NCBI RefSeq assembly: GCF_003148805.1
Contig: NZ_QGGX01000005.1
Coordinates: forward strand, 62,001-126,000
DNA from: Aminobacter sp. AP02
GTDB taxonomy: Bacteria > Pseudomonadota > Alphaproteobacteria > Rhizobiales > Rhizobiaceae
DNA length: 64,000 nt
Direction of reading: 5' to 3'
Below the pieces are notes generated by a model. That model was not told the DNA's origin. It searched no databases and worked only from the letters and a program-made list of their open reading frames with translations. Positions 57,456-64,000 of this stretch are shown here, in pieces. Position numbers and translations under genes: made by a program. Position 1 is the stretch's first letter. Each line of letters opens with the position of its first letter.

Positions 57456-57992
57456 TCAGATGTTCGGACCGTCTTGGGCGACGGCCTTTTTGTCACCCTT
57501 CGTCAGGCCCGTGAGGCGGTCGATATAGGCCAGCAGCAGTGCCGATAGCACGAAGGTGAGGTGGATGATGGTCAGCCACATCAGCTGTTGGGACGTGTAT
57601 TGCTGATGGTTGAGGAAAACCTGGAGCAGGTGGATCGACGAGATTGCGACGATCGTCGAGGCGACCTTGATCTTGAGCGAGCTGATGTCGATGGTGCCAA
57701 GCCAATGGACCTCGCCATCATGATTGTCGAAGCGGCTGACGAAGTTCTCGTAGCCGGAGATGATGACCATCACCACCAGCGAAGCAACAAGGGCGGCATC
57801 GATCAGGCCGAGAACCTTGAGGATGATGTCGGTGTCGTCGAGCACCATCACCTTGAGAATGAACTCGTAGAGCTTCTTGGCGAATGACAAGGCGTAGACG
57901 CCGAGCGCTACGGCGAGGCCGAGATAAAACACCACGAGCAGCCAGCGCGAGGCAAGAATGATGGATTCGACAGCGTGTTCGAGGCGTTTCAT
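57456..57992 (-). CDS. YqhA/UPF0114-family membrane protein
   Basis: 178 residues, four transmembrane helices: ASRWLLVVFYLGLAVALGVY, GLIDAALVASLVVMVIISGY, VASTIVAISSIHLLQVFL, WLTIIHLTFVLSALLLAYID. The sequence MKRLEHAVESIILASRWLL and GYENFVSR match the YqhA (UPF0114) family. Function unknown. The gene lies 464 bp after the LysE start on the same strand; not evidently an operon. Confidence 0.88.
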   Translation of the reverse strand: MKRLEHAVESIILASRWLLVVFYLGLAVALGVYALSFAKKLYEFILKVMVLDDTDIILKVLGLIDAALVASLVVMVIISGYENFVSRFDNHDGEVHWLGTIDISSLKIKVASTIVAISSIHLLQVFLNHQQYTSQQLMWLTIIHLTFVLSALLLAYIDRLTGLTKGDKKAVAQDGPNI

Positions 57993-58319
57993 GAGACGTC
58001 CGAAATTTTGCGATTGGAGAATTTGTGATTGATTGAGCCGAACGAATGCAACAGCTCGCGGGATAAAACAAGGCCCGGCCGCTGGAGGGGGGATTCGGCC
58101 GGGCCTGATCTCCTGAAACGCCGGAGATGGACGGGGCAGGGAACCACGTCACCCACAAAGTGGCATCAAAATCCAGCGATTCAATGGCCAAAGCAGGGTG
58201 ATCGCGTGATTGTTACCGGCGCCCTTTGGCTTTCCATCGAGGCATATCTGACCCGTTGGACCATGGAAATCCCGACCCGCTGACAGCGCGGGCCGGGTCT
58301 GTTGCGTGACCGGCAGCCG
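57993..58319. other. 327-bp intergenic region
   Basis: Between yqhA and the OmpA-family gene, both on the minus strand. Contains the large GC hairpin at 58071-58106 and otherwise no gene. It should also hold the yqhA promoter. Confidence 0.45.
58071..58106 (-). terminator. GC-rich hairpin, probable terminator of the OmpA-family gene
   Basis: AGGCCCGGCCG / CGGCCGGGCCT, an 11-bp perfect stem with a 14-base loop, followed on the minus strand by TTGTTTTATCCC. It lies about 210 bases past the stop at 58320. Confidence 0.55.
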
Positions 58320-60437
58320 CTATTTGGCGCTGGCGATCGGCGCCACCAGGGGCGTGATGCGACGGATGGCGACGCGCCGGTTTTCGCGTTCGCGCTTGTC
58401 TGTCTTCACCTTGAGGTAGCGCTCGCCATAGCCCTGGGTCGACAGGTTTTCCGGCGGAATGCCGAAAACATTGGTCAAGGCATCGGCGACGGACTCGGCG
58501 CGACGGTCAGACAGCGCCAGATTGGCGACGTCGGATCCGACGGCATCGGTGTGACCCTCGATGAGGAAGGTCTCGGCCGGGTTCTTCTGGAGCAGCTTTT
58601 CCATGGCGTTGGCCACGCCTTCGAGCTTGGCGACCTCGTCTTCGCTGATCGAGGCCGAACCGAACTCGAAATTGAGGGTGTCGAGATCGACGCGCCGCGC
58701 AATGTCACGCACGCGGGCCGAACGCTTGACCTCGTCGATCGAGTAGAGGCGCTTGACGCGCTCCACCGGCGGACGCTCCAGGAAGTCGTAGTAGGCGTTG
58801 GGGTCTTCGACATATTGCGCGTCGAGAATGTACTCGTTGCGCGGGATGAACAGCTGCATCGGCGGCAGGTCGAGGCCAGGATCGCGCCACTCGTCCATCT
58901 GCTCGTAATACTGGTCGTCGACATAGCTCAGCACGTATTCGCGCCCGTCGGGCGTGATGCGCGAACGCCTGACGATGTCGCCATAGCGGTTGCGGATGGT
59001 GATGATCTGGTTGCCATTGTCGCGCACGATCACCTCGCGGGTGCGGCCACGCGGCAGATCCTCGTAGTAGACCTCCTGAGCGTCACGCGTCATCCGTGGA
59101 CGGTCGTTGCTCTCGACGATGATCTGGTTGTTGACCTGGATGATGACGCGGTCACCGATCTCGCGCACCACTTCGGTGCCTTCGGGGCGCGGCCTGCGGC
59201 GCAGGTCGACCTCCGGCATGCGCTCGATGCGCGTGCCTTGTTCGGCGGTCACCGGCTGGATGGTGACGGGCTGGGCCTGCACTGTCGCGGCCTTATCGTC
59301 GACCGGCGGGGGGCCTGGATCGACCGGTGCGGGCTGCGGCTGGGCGGTCTGCGCACCACCCTGGCCGGGTGCTGGCGTCTGCGTCGGCTGTCCAGCTTCG
59401 GCGGGTTGACCTGGCTCGACAGGCTTGCCTGATTCCACAGGGGGAGGGGTTTCCTTCTGGCTGTCGAGGATCGGCGCCTCGTTCGGGTTGACAGGAGCCT
59501 CGCCTTGCTGCGCGGGTTTTTCACCCTGCGCCGGTTGCTCGCCGGTCGCTGGCTGCTCGGTCGCTGGGTTTTCTTCGGCGGGCTTTTGTTCCGCCGGCTG
59601 TTCGCCCTGGGCAGGTGTTTCGCCTGATGGTGCGGTCGTGTCCGGCGAAGGCGCCGGCGTCGGCACCTGCTCCGGCGTTGGCTGGGCCGGCTTTTCCGCC
59701 GGCTGTTCGGTTGGTTGCTCGGCCTGCGGCTTTGGCTCGGGCTGGACTTCCGGTTGCGGTGCGACCTCGGGCGTCGGCGCGGGCTGGGCTTCCTCGGCGG
59801 CCGGGGCTTTTTCCCCGTGCTTGCGCTTGGGCGCGGGCTCTTCTGCCTGCGGCTGCTGTTCGGGTTGCGGCGCCGCCTCCGGCTCCGCGGCAGGGGCAGG
59901 CTGTTCCTGCGGCTGCTCGGCGACGGGCTCGCGCTTCTTGCGCTTGGGTGCCGGCTCTTCCGCCTGCGGCTGCGGCGCTGGCTCGGACTGGGGGGCAGCC
60001 TCTTGCTGGGGTGCTGGTTCTTCTGCTGGCGCCTCGCGCTTTTGCTTGCGGCGTGGCTCTGGCTGCTCCGCCTGCGGCTCTGGAGCAGGTTGTTCTGCCT
60101 GCGGCTGAGGTTCTGCCTGCGGCTGCGGTTCGGGTTGAGGGGCTGGCTCCGGCTGCGGCACGGGAGCAGGCTCGGGCTGAGGCTGCGGCTCTGGTTGGGG
60201 TGCCGGCTCGGGCTGGGCTTCGGGCGCGGGCGCCTGCTCCTGCTGGCCCCCACCCTGACGCGCGGCGCAGGCTTCCGCCGATTCGCCTTCCTGGCACTCC
60301 GCCTGCACGCGTACGAGCGGAAGCGTAAGCCCTGCATCATTGGCCACGCCGTGCGGCAGCGGCAATGCGCTCAACGGCGCGGATGCCATGAACAGGCCGA
60401 TTGCCGTGCCTGCGAGAATCCGTGGTTGGCGTTTCAT
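58320..60437 (-). CDS. OmpA-family protein with long Pro/Gln/Glu-rich region
   Basis: 705 residues. Signal MKRQPRILAGTAIGLFMASA, a short Cys-containing segment (AECQEGESAEACAARQ), then about 300 residues of low-complexity PxPxPE/Q-rich repeats (about 65-385; blocks such as PQPEPQPQAEQPA and EEPAPKRKKREP). A beta-rich middle follows (VIIQVNNQIIVES, ITIRNRYGDIVRRS). The C-terminal OmpA peptidoglycan-binding domain (about 588-695) has FLIEGHTDAVGSDVANLALS and RRAESVADALTNVF plus GYGERYLKV. The long rigid linker would span the periplasm. ATG at 60437 with AAGGAG upstream. Confidence 0.9.
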   Translation of the reverse strand: MKRQPRILAGTAIGLFMASAPLSALPLPHGVANDAGLTLPLVRVQAECQEGESAEACAARQGGGQQEQAPAPEAQPEPAPQPEPQPQPEPAPVPQPEPAPQPEPQPQAEPQPQAEQPAPEPQAEQPEPRRKQKREAPAEEPAPQQEAAPQSEPAPQPQAEEPAPKRKKREPVAEQPQEQPAPAAEPEAAPQPEQQPQAEEPAPKRKHGEKAPAAEEAQPAPTPEVAPQPEVQPEPKPQAEQPTEQPAEKPAQPTPEQVPTPAPSPDTTAPSGETPAQGEQPAEQKPAEENPATEQPATGEQPAQGEKPAQQGEAPVNPNEAPILDSQKETPPPVESGKPVEPGQPAEAGQPTQTPAPGQGGAQTAQPQPAPVDPGPPPVDDKAATVQAQPVTIQPVTAEQGTRIERMPEVDLRRRPRPEGTEVVREIGDRVIIQVNNQIIVESNDRPRMTRDAQEVYYEDLPRGRTREVIVRDNGNQIITIRNRYGDIVRRSRITPDGREYVLSYVDDQYYEQMDEWRDPGLDLPPMQLFIPRNEYILDAQYVEDPNAYYDFLERPPVERVKRLYSIDEVKRSARVRDIARRVDLDTLNFEFGSASISEDEVAKLEGVANAMEKLLQKNPAETFLIEGHTDAVGSDVANLALSDRRAESVADALTNVFGIPPENLSTQGYGERYLKVKTDKRERENRRVAIRRITPLVAPIASAK

Positions 60438-60642
60438 CGTTGGAAATTCTCCTTGAAGTATGGTCCCGTCCCCGCCCAAACATATGGAACCCGGGAGTGG
60501 TTCCGCTTGGCCCGGCAGTCGCATCGATTCGGGGCATTTGCCCGACGACAACAAGGCGATATCGCGGCTTCACTGAACCGGCGATGAATGCAAGCCTTGC
60601 ATCCGCTTGACGCGGGCACCGATGCGCGCCACATGCCACAGC

Positions 60643-61089
60643 ATGGACGAACCCTTCTGGAAAACGACGCCGCTCGAGGCGATGAGCCCGACGCAGTGGG
60701 AGTCGCTGTGCGACGGTTGCGGCAAGTGCTGCCTGTCCAAGCTCGAGGACGAAGACACCGGCGAAATCTACTGGACCAGCGTCGGCTGCCGCCTGTTCGA
60801 CGGCGCGACCTGCCGCTGCTCCGATTATGCCAATCGCCTCGCGCGCGTGCCCGATTGCGTTGGGCTGACGCCGCAGAATGTCCCAACCATCTCGTGGCTG
60901 CCCAGCACCTGCGCCTACAGGCTCGTGGGCGAGGGGCGCGACCTCTATTGGTGGCACCATCTCGTTTCCGGCAGCACGGAGACCGTGCATGAGGCGGGCA
61001 TCTCGGTACGCGGCCGGCTGACGGCATCGGAGGACGACCTGGCCGAGCCGGAGGACTACTTCGACCATATGCTCGAAGAAGAGCCTTAA
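60643..61089 (+). CDS. YcgN/UPF0260-family metal-binding protein
   Basis: 148 residues from ATG at 60643. Cysteine-rich metal-binding domain of the YkgJ/UPF0260 kind: [20 protein letters not shown] (CxxCGxCC, about 23-30), then [19 protein letters not shown] and [20 protein letters not shown]. Possibly zinc or an Fe-S cluster. No signal peptide, function unknown. The frame is open upstream but has no ribosome site. Divergent from the OmpA-family gene. Confidence 0.88.
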   Translation: MDEPFWKTTPLEAMSPTQWESLCDGCGKCCLSKLEDEDTGEIYWTSVGCRLFDGATCRCSDYANRLARVPDCVGLTPQNVPTISWLPSTCAYRLVGEGRDLYWWHHLVSGSTETVHEAGISVRGRLTASEDDLAEPEDYFDHMLEEEP

Positions 61090-61320
61090 GCGCATTTCCC
61101 AGCAGATCGCCATATTGCGGGCGCCTTCTGTCGCCTATTTCGCCGCTGCGCGCGACTCACGCAGTGTTGCGCGCTGTAAAAAAAATCCAGCAGAATCAAC
61201 AATTTGTAGATGAACCGAATATGAATGCGGGGTTCGAAATCGGTTCAGCTTGAGTGGTGCACTCTATGGTCATCGCTCAGGCACAGACGGCTTGACGCCA
61301 CGGAGTTCAAGGAGAAGACC

Positions 61321-61725
61321 ATGTTCGACAAGATCAAGACTGCCGCCCTTTCGGCCCTCATCGGTTTCAGCACGCTGGCCGCAATTCCCGCTTCGGCGCA
61401 GGCAGATGGGCTTTACCTCAACCTCGGCCAGGGCCAGCCGCGTGTCGGCGTCTATGTCCAGGACGGCTACCGTGACGGCAACCGCCATGACGGACGCTGG
61501 GATGACCGCAACGATGGCCGCTGGGGCGGACGCCCCGATGACGGCCGCTGGAACCGCAACTGCACGCCCGACCGCGCGCTCGACAAGGCCGACCGCATGG
61601 GGCTGCGTCGCGCCCGCATCGTCGACGTCAGCCGCCGTACCATCACGGTGAGCGGCCGCAAGTACGGCGAGCGTATCGCGGTGAGCTTTGCTCGCGCACC
61701 GAACTGCCCGGTGGTGCGTTACTAA
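61321..61725 (+). CDS. secreted basic Gly/Asp/Arg-rich protein
   Basis: 134 residues, strong AAGGAG before the ATG at 61321. Signal MFDKIKTAALSALIGFSTLA...ASA; mature part begins DGLYLNLGQGQPRVGVYVQD and continues with a low-complexity RDGNRHDGRWDDRNDGRWGG segment (about 50-78), then a compact domain with two Cys (NRNCTPDRALDKADRMGLR, APNCPVVRY) and a basic VSRRTITVSGRKYGERI. The C-terminal half may bind anionic polymers. Family unknown to me, typical of Rhizobiales envelope proteins. Followed by a strong terminator. Confidence 0.8.
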   Translation: MFDKIKTAALSALIGFSTLAAIPASAQADGLYLNLGQGQPRVGVYVQDGYRDGNRHDGRWDDRNDGRWGGRPDDGRWNRNCTPDRALDKADRMGLRRARIVDVSRRTITVSGRKYGERIAVSFARAPNCPVVRY

Positions 61726-61777
61726 AGGCTGTTCTAATCAGCCCCTCTTCGCTCAAAGATGGGCATTTCCAAACAAG

Positions 61778-61809
61778 AACCCCGGAGGCCAGGCCTCCGG
61801 GTTTTTTTT
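61778..61809 (+). terminator. Terminator after the secreted basic protein gene
   Basis: AACCCCGGAGGCC / GGCCTCCGGGTT hairpin followed by eight T on the plus strand. Confidence 0.9.
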
Positions 61810-61868
61810 GTTCGTTCGCAATGAAGAGCTGCCGCGCGTGAACGCGCGGCAGAATTCCAGTCCGCTCG

Positions 61869-62582
61869 TCAGTTCTTCAGTTCGAAAGTGACGTTGACCT
61901 GGACGCGGTAGGCGTTTTCGCCGGCTTCGACGGGGACCGAGCCTGCGGCGCGGTCGAACGACTTGGCCTGCATCGGCATCGGCGGCGAGGTGAAGGACTG
62001 GTCGGCGATCTCAAGCACCTTGCCCAGGTTGACGCCCGCCGCCTCGGCCAGCACCTTGGCCTTGGCGATGGCATCGGCCACCGCCAGCTTGCGCGCCTCG
62101 GTGATGACAGGCTGCGGCTTTTCGTTGGCGAAGGTGATGCCGCCGCCCTGGTTGACGCCGAGCGAGACCGCCTTGTCGAGAATCTCGCCTGTCTTGGTGA
62201 TGTCGCGGATGCGCACCGAAAGCGTGTTGATGACCTGGTAGGCGACGAGTTCGGCTTCCTGCGATCCGTCGGGCCGGTTGGTGAAGTTGTAGCGCGGCTG
62301 GATCTGGACTCCGCCGGTCTGCAGGTCGCGGTCGGCAATGCCGGAAGCCTTCATCGCCGCGATCACGGCGGCCATGGCGTCGTTATTGGCGTCGAGCGCC
62401 TCACGCGCGGTCTTGGCCTCGCGCATCACCGAAAGCGACAGCAGCGCCAGATCGGGGGCGACCGAAGCCTCGCCTTCGCCGGTTACGATGATGCGCGGCG
62501 TCGGCTGGTTGTCGGCGCGGGCGCCAGCGGCGGGAAGCGCCAGTGCCGCTGCAAGTGCGAGCGCCATGTATTTGCGATTCAT
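61869..62582 (-). CDS. SIMPL-domain (DUF541) periplasmic protein
   Basis: 237 residues: signal MNRKYMALALAAALALPAAG...ARA, then a SIMPL domain: RIIVTGEGEASVAPDLALLS, EALDANNDAMAAVIAAMKAS, LQTGGVQIQPRY and KAKVLAEAAGVNLGKVLEIA, as in E. coli YggE and relatives. Probably a periplasmic or outer-membrane oligomer linked to oxidative-stress tolerance in other bacteria; not shown here. GGAGAATATATT before the ATG at 62582. Its convergent neighbour's terminator lies beyond the 3' end. Confidence 0.9.
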   Translation of the reverse strand: MNRKYMALALAAALALPAAGARADNQPTPRIIVTGEGEASVAPDLALLSLSVMREAKTAREALDANNDAMAAVIAAMKASGIADRDLQTGGVQIQPRYNFTNRPDGSQEAELVAYQVINTLSVRIRDITKTGEILDKAVSLGVNQGGGITFANEKPQPVITEARKLAVADAIAKAKVLAEAAGVNLGKVLEIADQSFTSPPMPMQAKSFDRAAGSVPVEAGENAYRVQVNVTFELKN

Positions 62583-62716
62583 AATATATTCTCCATTCAG
62601 CGAGGCCCTTCGAGAGTGTCGAATAGGGGTGGATTATGGGTGGATTGCGGCAACGCGCAATAGATGCACGAAGATGGCTTGTGCCGGCCCCGAAAACTTA
62701 CTATCCAGCCCGCGTG

Positions 62717-62792
62717 GGGCCTGTAGCTCAATGGTTAGAGCCGGCGGCTCATAACCGCTTGGTTGGGGGTTCGAGTCCCTCCGGGCCCACCA
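62717..62792 (+). tRNA. tRNA with CAU anticodon (tRNA-Ile2 or tRNA-Met)
   Basis: 76-nt cloverleaf with a genomically encoded CCA end: acceptor GGGCCTG pairs with CGGGCCC (one G-T wobble), D-arm TAGCTCAATGGTTAGAGC, anticodon stem GCGGC-TCATAAC-CGC-type with CAT at about 62750-62752, T-arm GGGGGTTCGAGTCCCTC. The anticodon-arm context (GGCTCATAACCGCTTGGT) is closer to the lysidine-modified isoleucine tRNA than to elongator Met. The initiator is excluded by the paired first base. No genomic island is seen at its 3' end. Confidence 0.9.
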
Positions 62793-63004
62793 TATCTTTC
62801 ATAGAATCAACCGTTTATGAGGCGGCTGGCCAGCAAGGCTAGCTGGCGGTGTGCCAGGCCCTGTTTCCGCGCCATGGCGACTCTGAATATCGTCTGACAG
62901 GCAAGCTCGGGCCTCGCTTATTCGCGTTCACCTGGGGCGCGGGCGAAGCGCTGCGATACCGGGCCAGGCTGCCGTTGTTCACGCTGGCGGTACGGCCGAA
63001 GGGT

Positions 63005-63196
63005 TCAGAGCAGGATTTTCGCAAGGATTGCGCCAGCGGAGCCGATCACCGACAAGACCATGAGCATGGCCGCGGCGTTGTCGAAGCGGGGAGTTCTTAC
63101 CGGCTGCGGAACAAAGCGCTCGAACGGGTCGCCTTGGGAAAAGGCCTGCAGTCGTTCGTACCACTGCAATCCATGCGCGATAGCACTGAGCCACAT
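63005..63196 (-). CDS. small membrane protein (63 aa)
   Basis: 63 residues, unrecognised. A soluble head (MWLSAIAHGLQWYERLQAFS, then GDPFERFVPQPVRTPRFDN) and a single C-terminal hydrophobic helix (AAMLMVLSVIGSAGAILAKI), which makes it a tail-anchored type. GGGACGAA precedes the ATG at 63196 as a weak ribosome site. Coding by composition and by its hydrophobic end. Confidence 0.5.
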   Translation of the reverse strand: MWLSAIAHGLQWYERLQAFSQGDPFERFVPQPVRTPRFDNAAAMLMVLSVIGSAGAILAKILL

Positions 63197-63371
63197 TTCG
63201 TCCCGTCACCCGATGTCACCGGCAACTGGGCGCCGGCTTGCGCGACACCAGTACGTGTCGGCGCATAGCGTTTCGAGATGAACGAAACGGCAGAAAAATC
63301 AAAATGTCATATGGCGTTGGTCGTGGGAGCCGGCTGAGCCCGAGGCGGGATCAGGGCGGCAGTGTCCGGCC

Positions 63372-64000
63372 CTAGCTTGCCTCATTTTCGCTTCGGCTGA
63401 TCGCTGCATACTCCTTGGCCAGGTGGTCGAGCAGGGAACGCACCGAAGGTAAAAGGCCGCGCCGCGAGGGAAAGACCGCGTGAATGATGCCGGTCCTGGG
63501 GGCCCAGTCCGGCAGGACGTCGACCAATGTTTTTGCGGCCAGGTCGGCGCTGATAACCATCGTCGGCAGCCGCACCACGCCGACGCCGCGCAACGCCGCG
63601 TGGCGCAAGGTCACCATGTCTTCGGTGACGAAGCGCGGCTTGTGCGGAATGCGCGCGGTCGCCCCGTTCGGGCCATCGAGGCGCCATTCGTGTTCATCCT
63701 GGGCGGGGCCCCAGGCAAGGCTCGGCAATGTGGCGAGGTCGGCCGGCACCACGCCACCGGGAAGCTTTGCCAGCAATTTGGGGCTGGCAACCAGGCGCTG
63801 GGGGCTGTTGGCCAGAACCTTCATGACGAGGTCGCTTTCCTCCAGCGGCGGAAAGCGCACCCTGATGGCCAGGTCGAATCCCTCGCGGATCACGTCGACG
63901 CGCCGGTTGGTGCTTTCGAGATGTACCTCGACCTTCGGGCAATCGGTCATGAAGCGAGCGATCATCTCGCTGACCTGGAAATAGACGATGGAGGAGGGGC
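63372..64000 (-). CDS. LysR-family regulator, N-terminus outside the window
   Basis: The effector-binding C-terminal domain of a LysR regulator, read to the window end: VEVHLESTNRRVDVIREGFD, LAIRVRFPPLEESDLVMKVL, VASPKLLAKLPGG, then DLATLPSLAWGP, LRHAALRGVGVVRLPTMVIS, LVDVLPDWAPRTGIIHAVFP. It is of the CrgA/DsdC-like LysR substrate domain type, with the R-V-D-V-I-R-E-G-F-D-L-A-I-R motif. The HTH is beyond 64000. Stop at 63372. Regulated genes and ligand cannot be told. Confidence 0.92.
   Translation of the reverse strand, partial: PSSIVYFQVSEMIARFMTDCPKVEVHLESTNRRVDVIREGFDLAIRVRFPPLEESDLVMKVLANSPQRLVASPKLLAKLPGGVVPADLATLPSLAWGPAQDEHEWRLDGPNGATARIPHKPRFVTEDMVTLRHAALRGVGVVRLPTMVISADLAAKTLVDVLPDWAPRTGIIHAVFPSRRGLLPSVRSLLDHLAKEYAAISRSENEAS

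Noticed and set aside
62717-62792. tRNA as an integration site for a genomic island
   Set aside because: No integrase and no direct repeat of the tRNA 3' end is visible in the 1.2 kb that follows.

Overview
The window is high-GC alphaproteobacterial chromosome, most like the Phyllobacteriaceae (Mesorhizobium/Aminobacter type) of the Hyphomicrobiales. This rests on recognition, not on a search: DnaG-RpoD and CarA-YqeY of rhizobial type, carA separated from carB, a Mur-type box at mntH, many small secreted Rhizobiales-type proteins, and CCTTCTCCCC-type palindromic repeats. Nothing marks it as plasmid or prophage. There are no rRNA genes, CRISPR arrays or intact insertion sequences, and only one tRNA (CAU anticodon).

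Layout. 1-5.4 kb: a Tat-exported sulfatase (cut by the window edge), an MHS-type MFS transporter with a large soluble insertion, a small ribbon-helix-helix protein and aspartate aminotransferase. 5.7-12 kb: a coupled pair of diverged EAL-domain genes, a glutathione transferase, cspA, two tandem secreted paralogues, a DNA alkyltransferase, a lipoprotein transglycosylase and an acetyltransferase. 12-14.7 kb is the least housekeeping-like stretch: a 16-bp tandem repeat, a structured non-coding segment, a stand-alone type I restriction R-subunit-like nuclease domain, and a broken branched-chain amino-acid binding protein. 14.8-28 kb: several regulator/target pairs with readable operators (TetR/RidA-like, TetR/NAD-binding protein, ArsR/MFS), carB, a Mur-boxed mntH, and a zinc metallopeptidase. 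28-32.6 kb: an aldo/keto reductase, a deletion scar where remnants of a TetA-like MFS gene and a phosphodiesterase gene meet, a TetR/DUF4336 pair, a second MFS remnant, and a PilZ protein. 32.7-44 kb: carA, yqeY, an M20 amidohydrolase, a Na/Pi cotransporter, a brnTA toxin-antitoxin module, dnaG and rpoD. 44-64 kb: envelope and accessory genes, including a putative inverse autotransporter with a beta-helix passenger, a Tat-exported PIG-L deacetylase-like protein, an ABC-F ATPase, LysE and YqhA membrane proteins, a proline-rich OmpA-family protein, a SIMPL protein, the tRNA and a LysR regulator that runs off the end.

The housekeeping core covers pyrimidine/arginine precursor synthesis (carA, carB), transamination, DNA replication (dnaG) and transcription (rpoD). 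Around it sit small local circuits of one regulator and one target, typically divergent with an inverted repeat between them. At least three loci are visibly decaying: the frameshifted and nonsense-mutated binding protein at 13.5-14.7 kb, the frameshifted NAD-binding protein at 21-22 kb, and the MFS/phosphodiesterase remnants at 29.3-31.2 kb. I found no clearly new multi-gene system. The best candidates for a second look are the nuclease island at 12-14.7 kb, the EAL pair, the beta-helix inverse autotransporter and the 29-31 kb scar.
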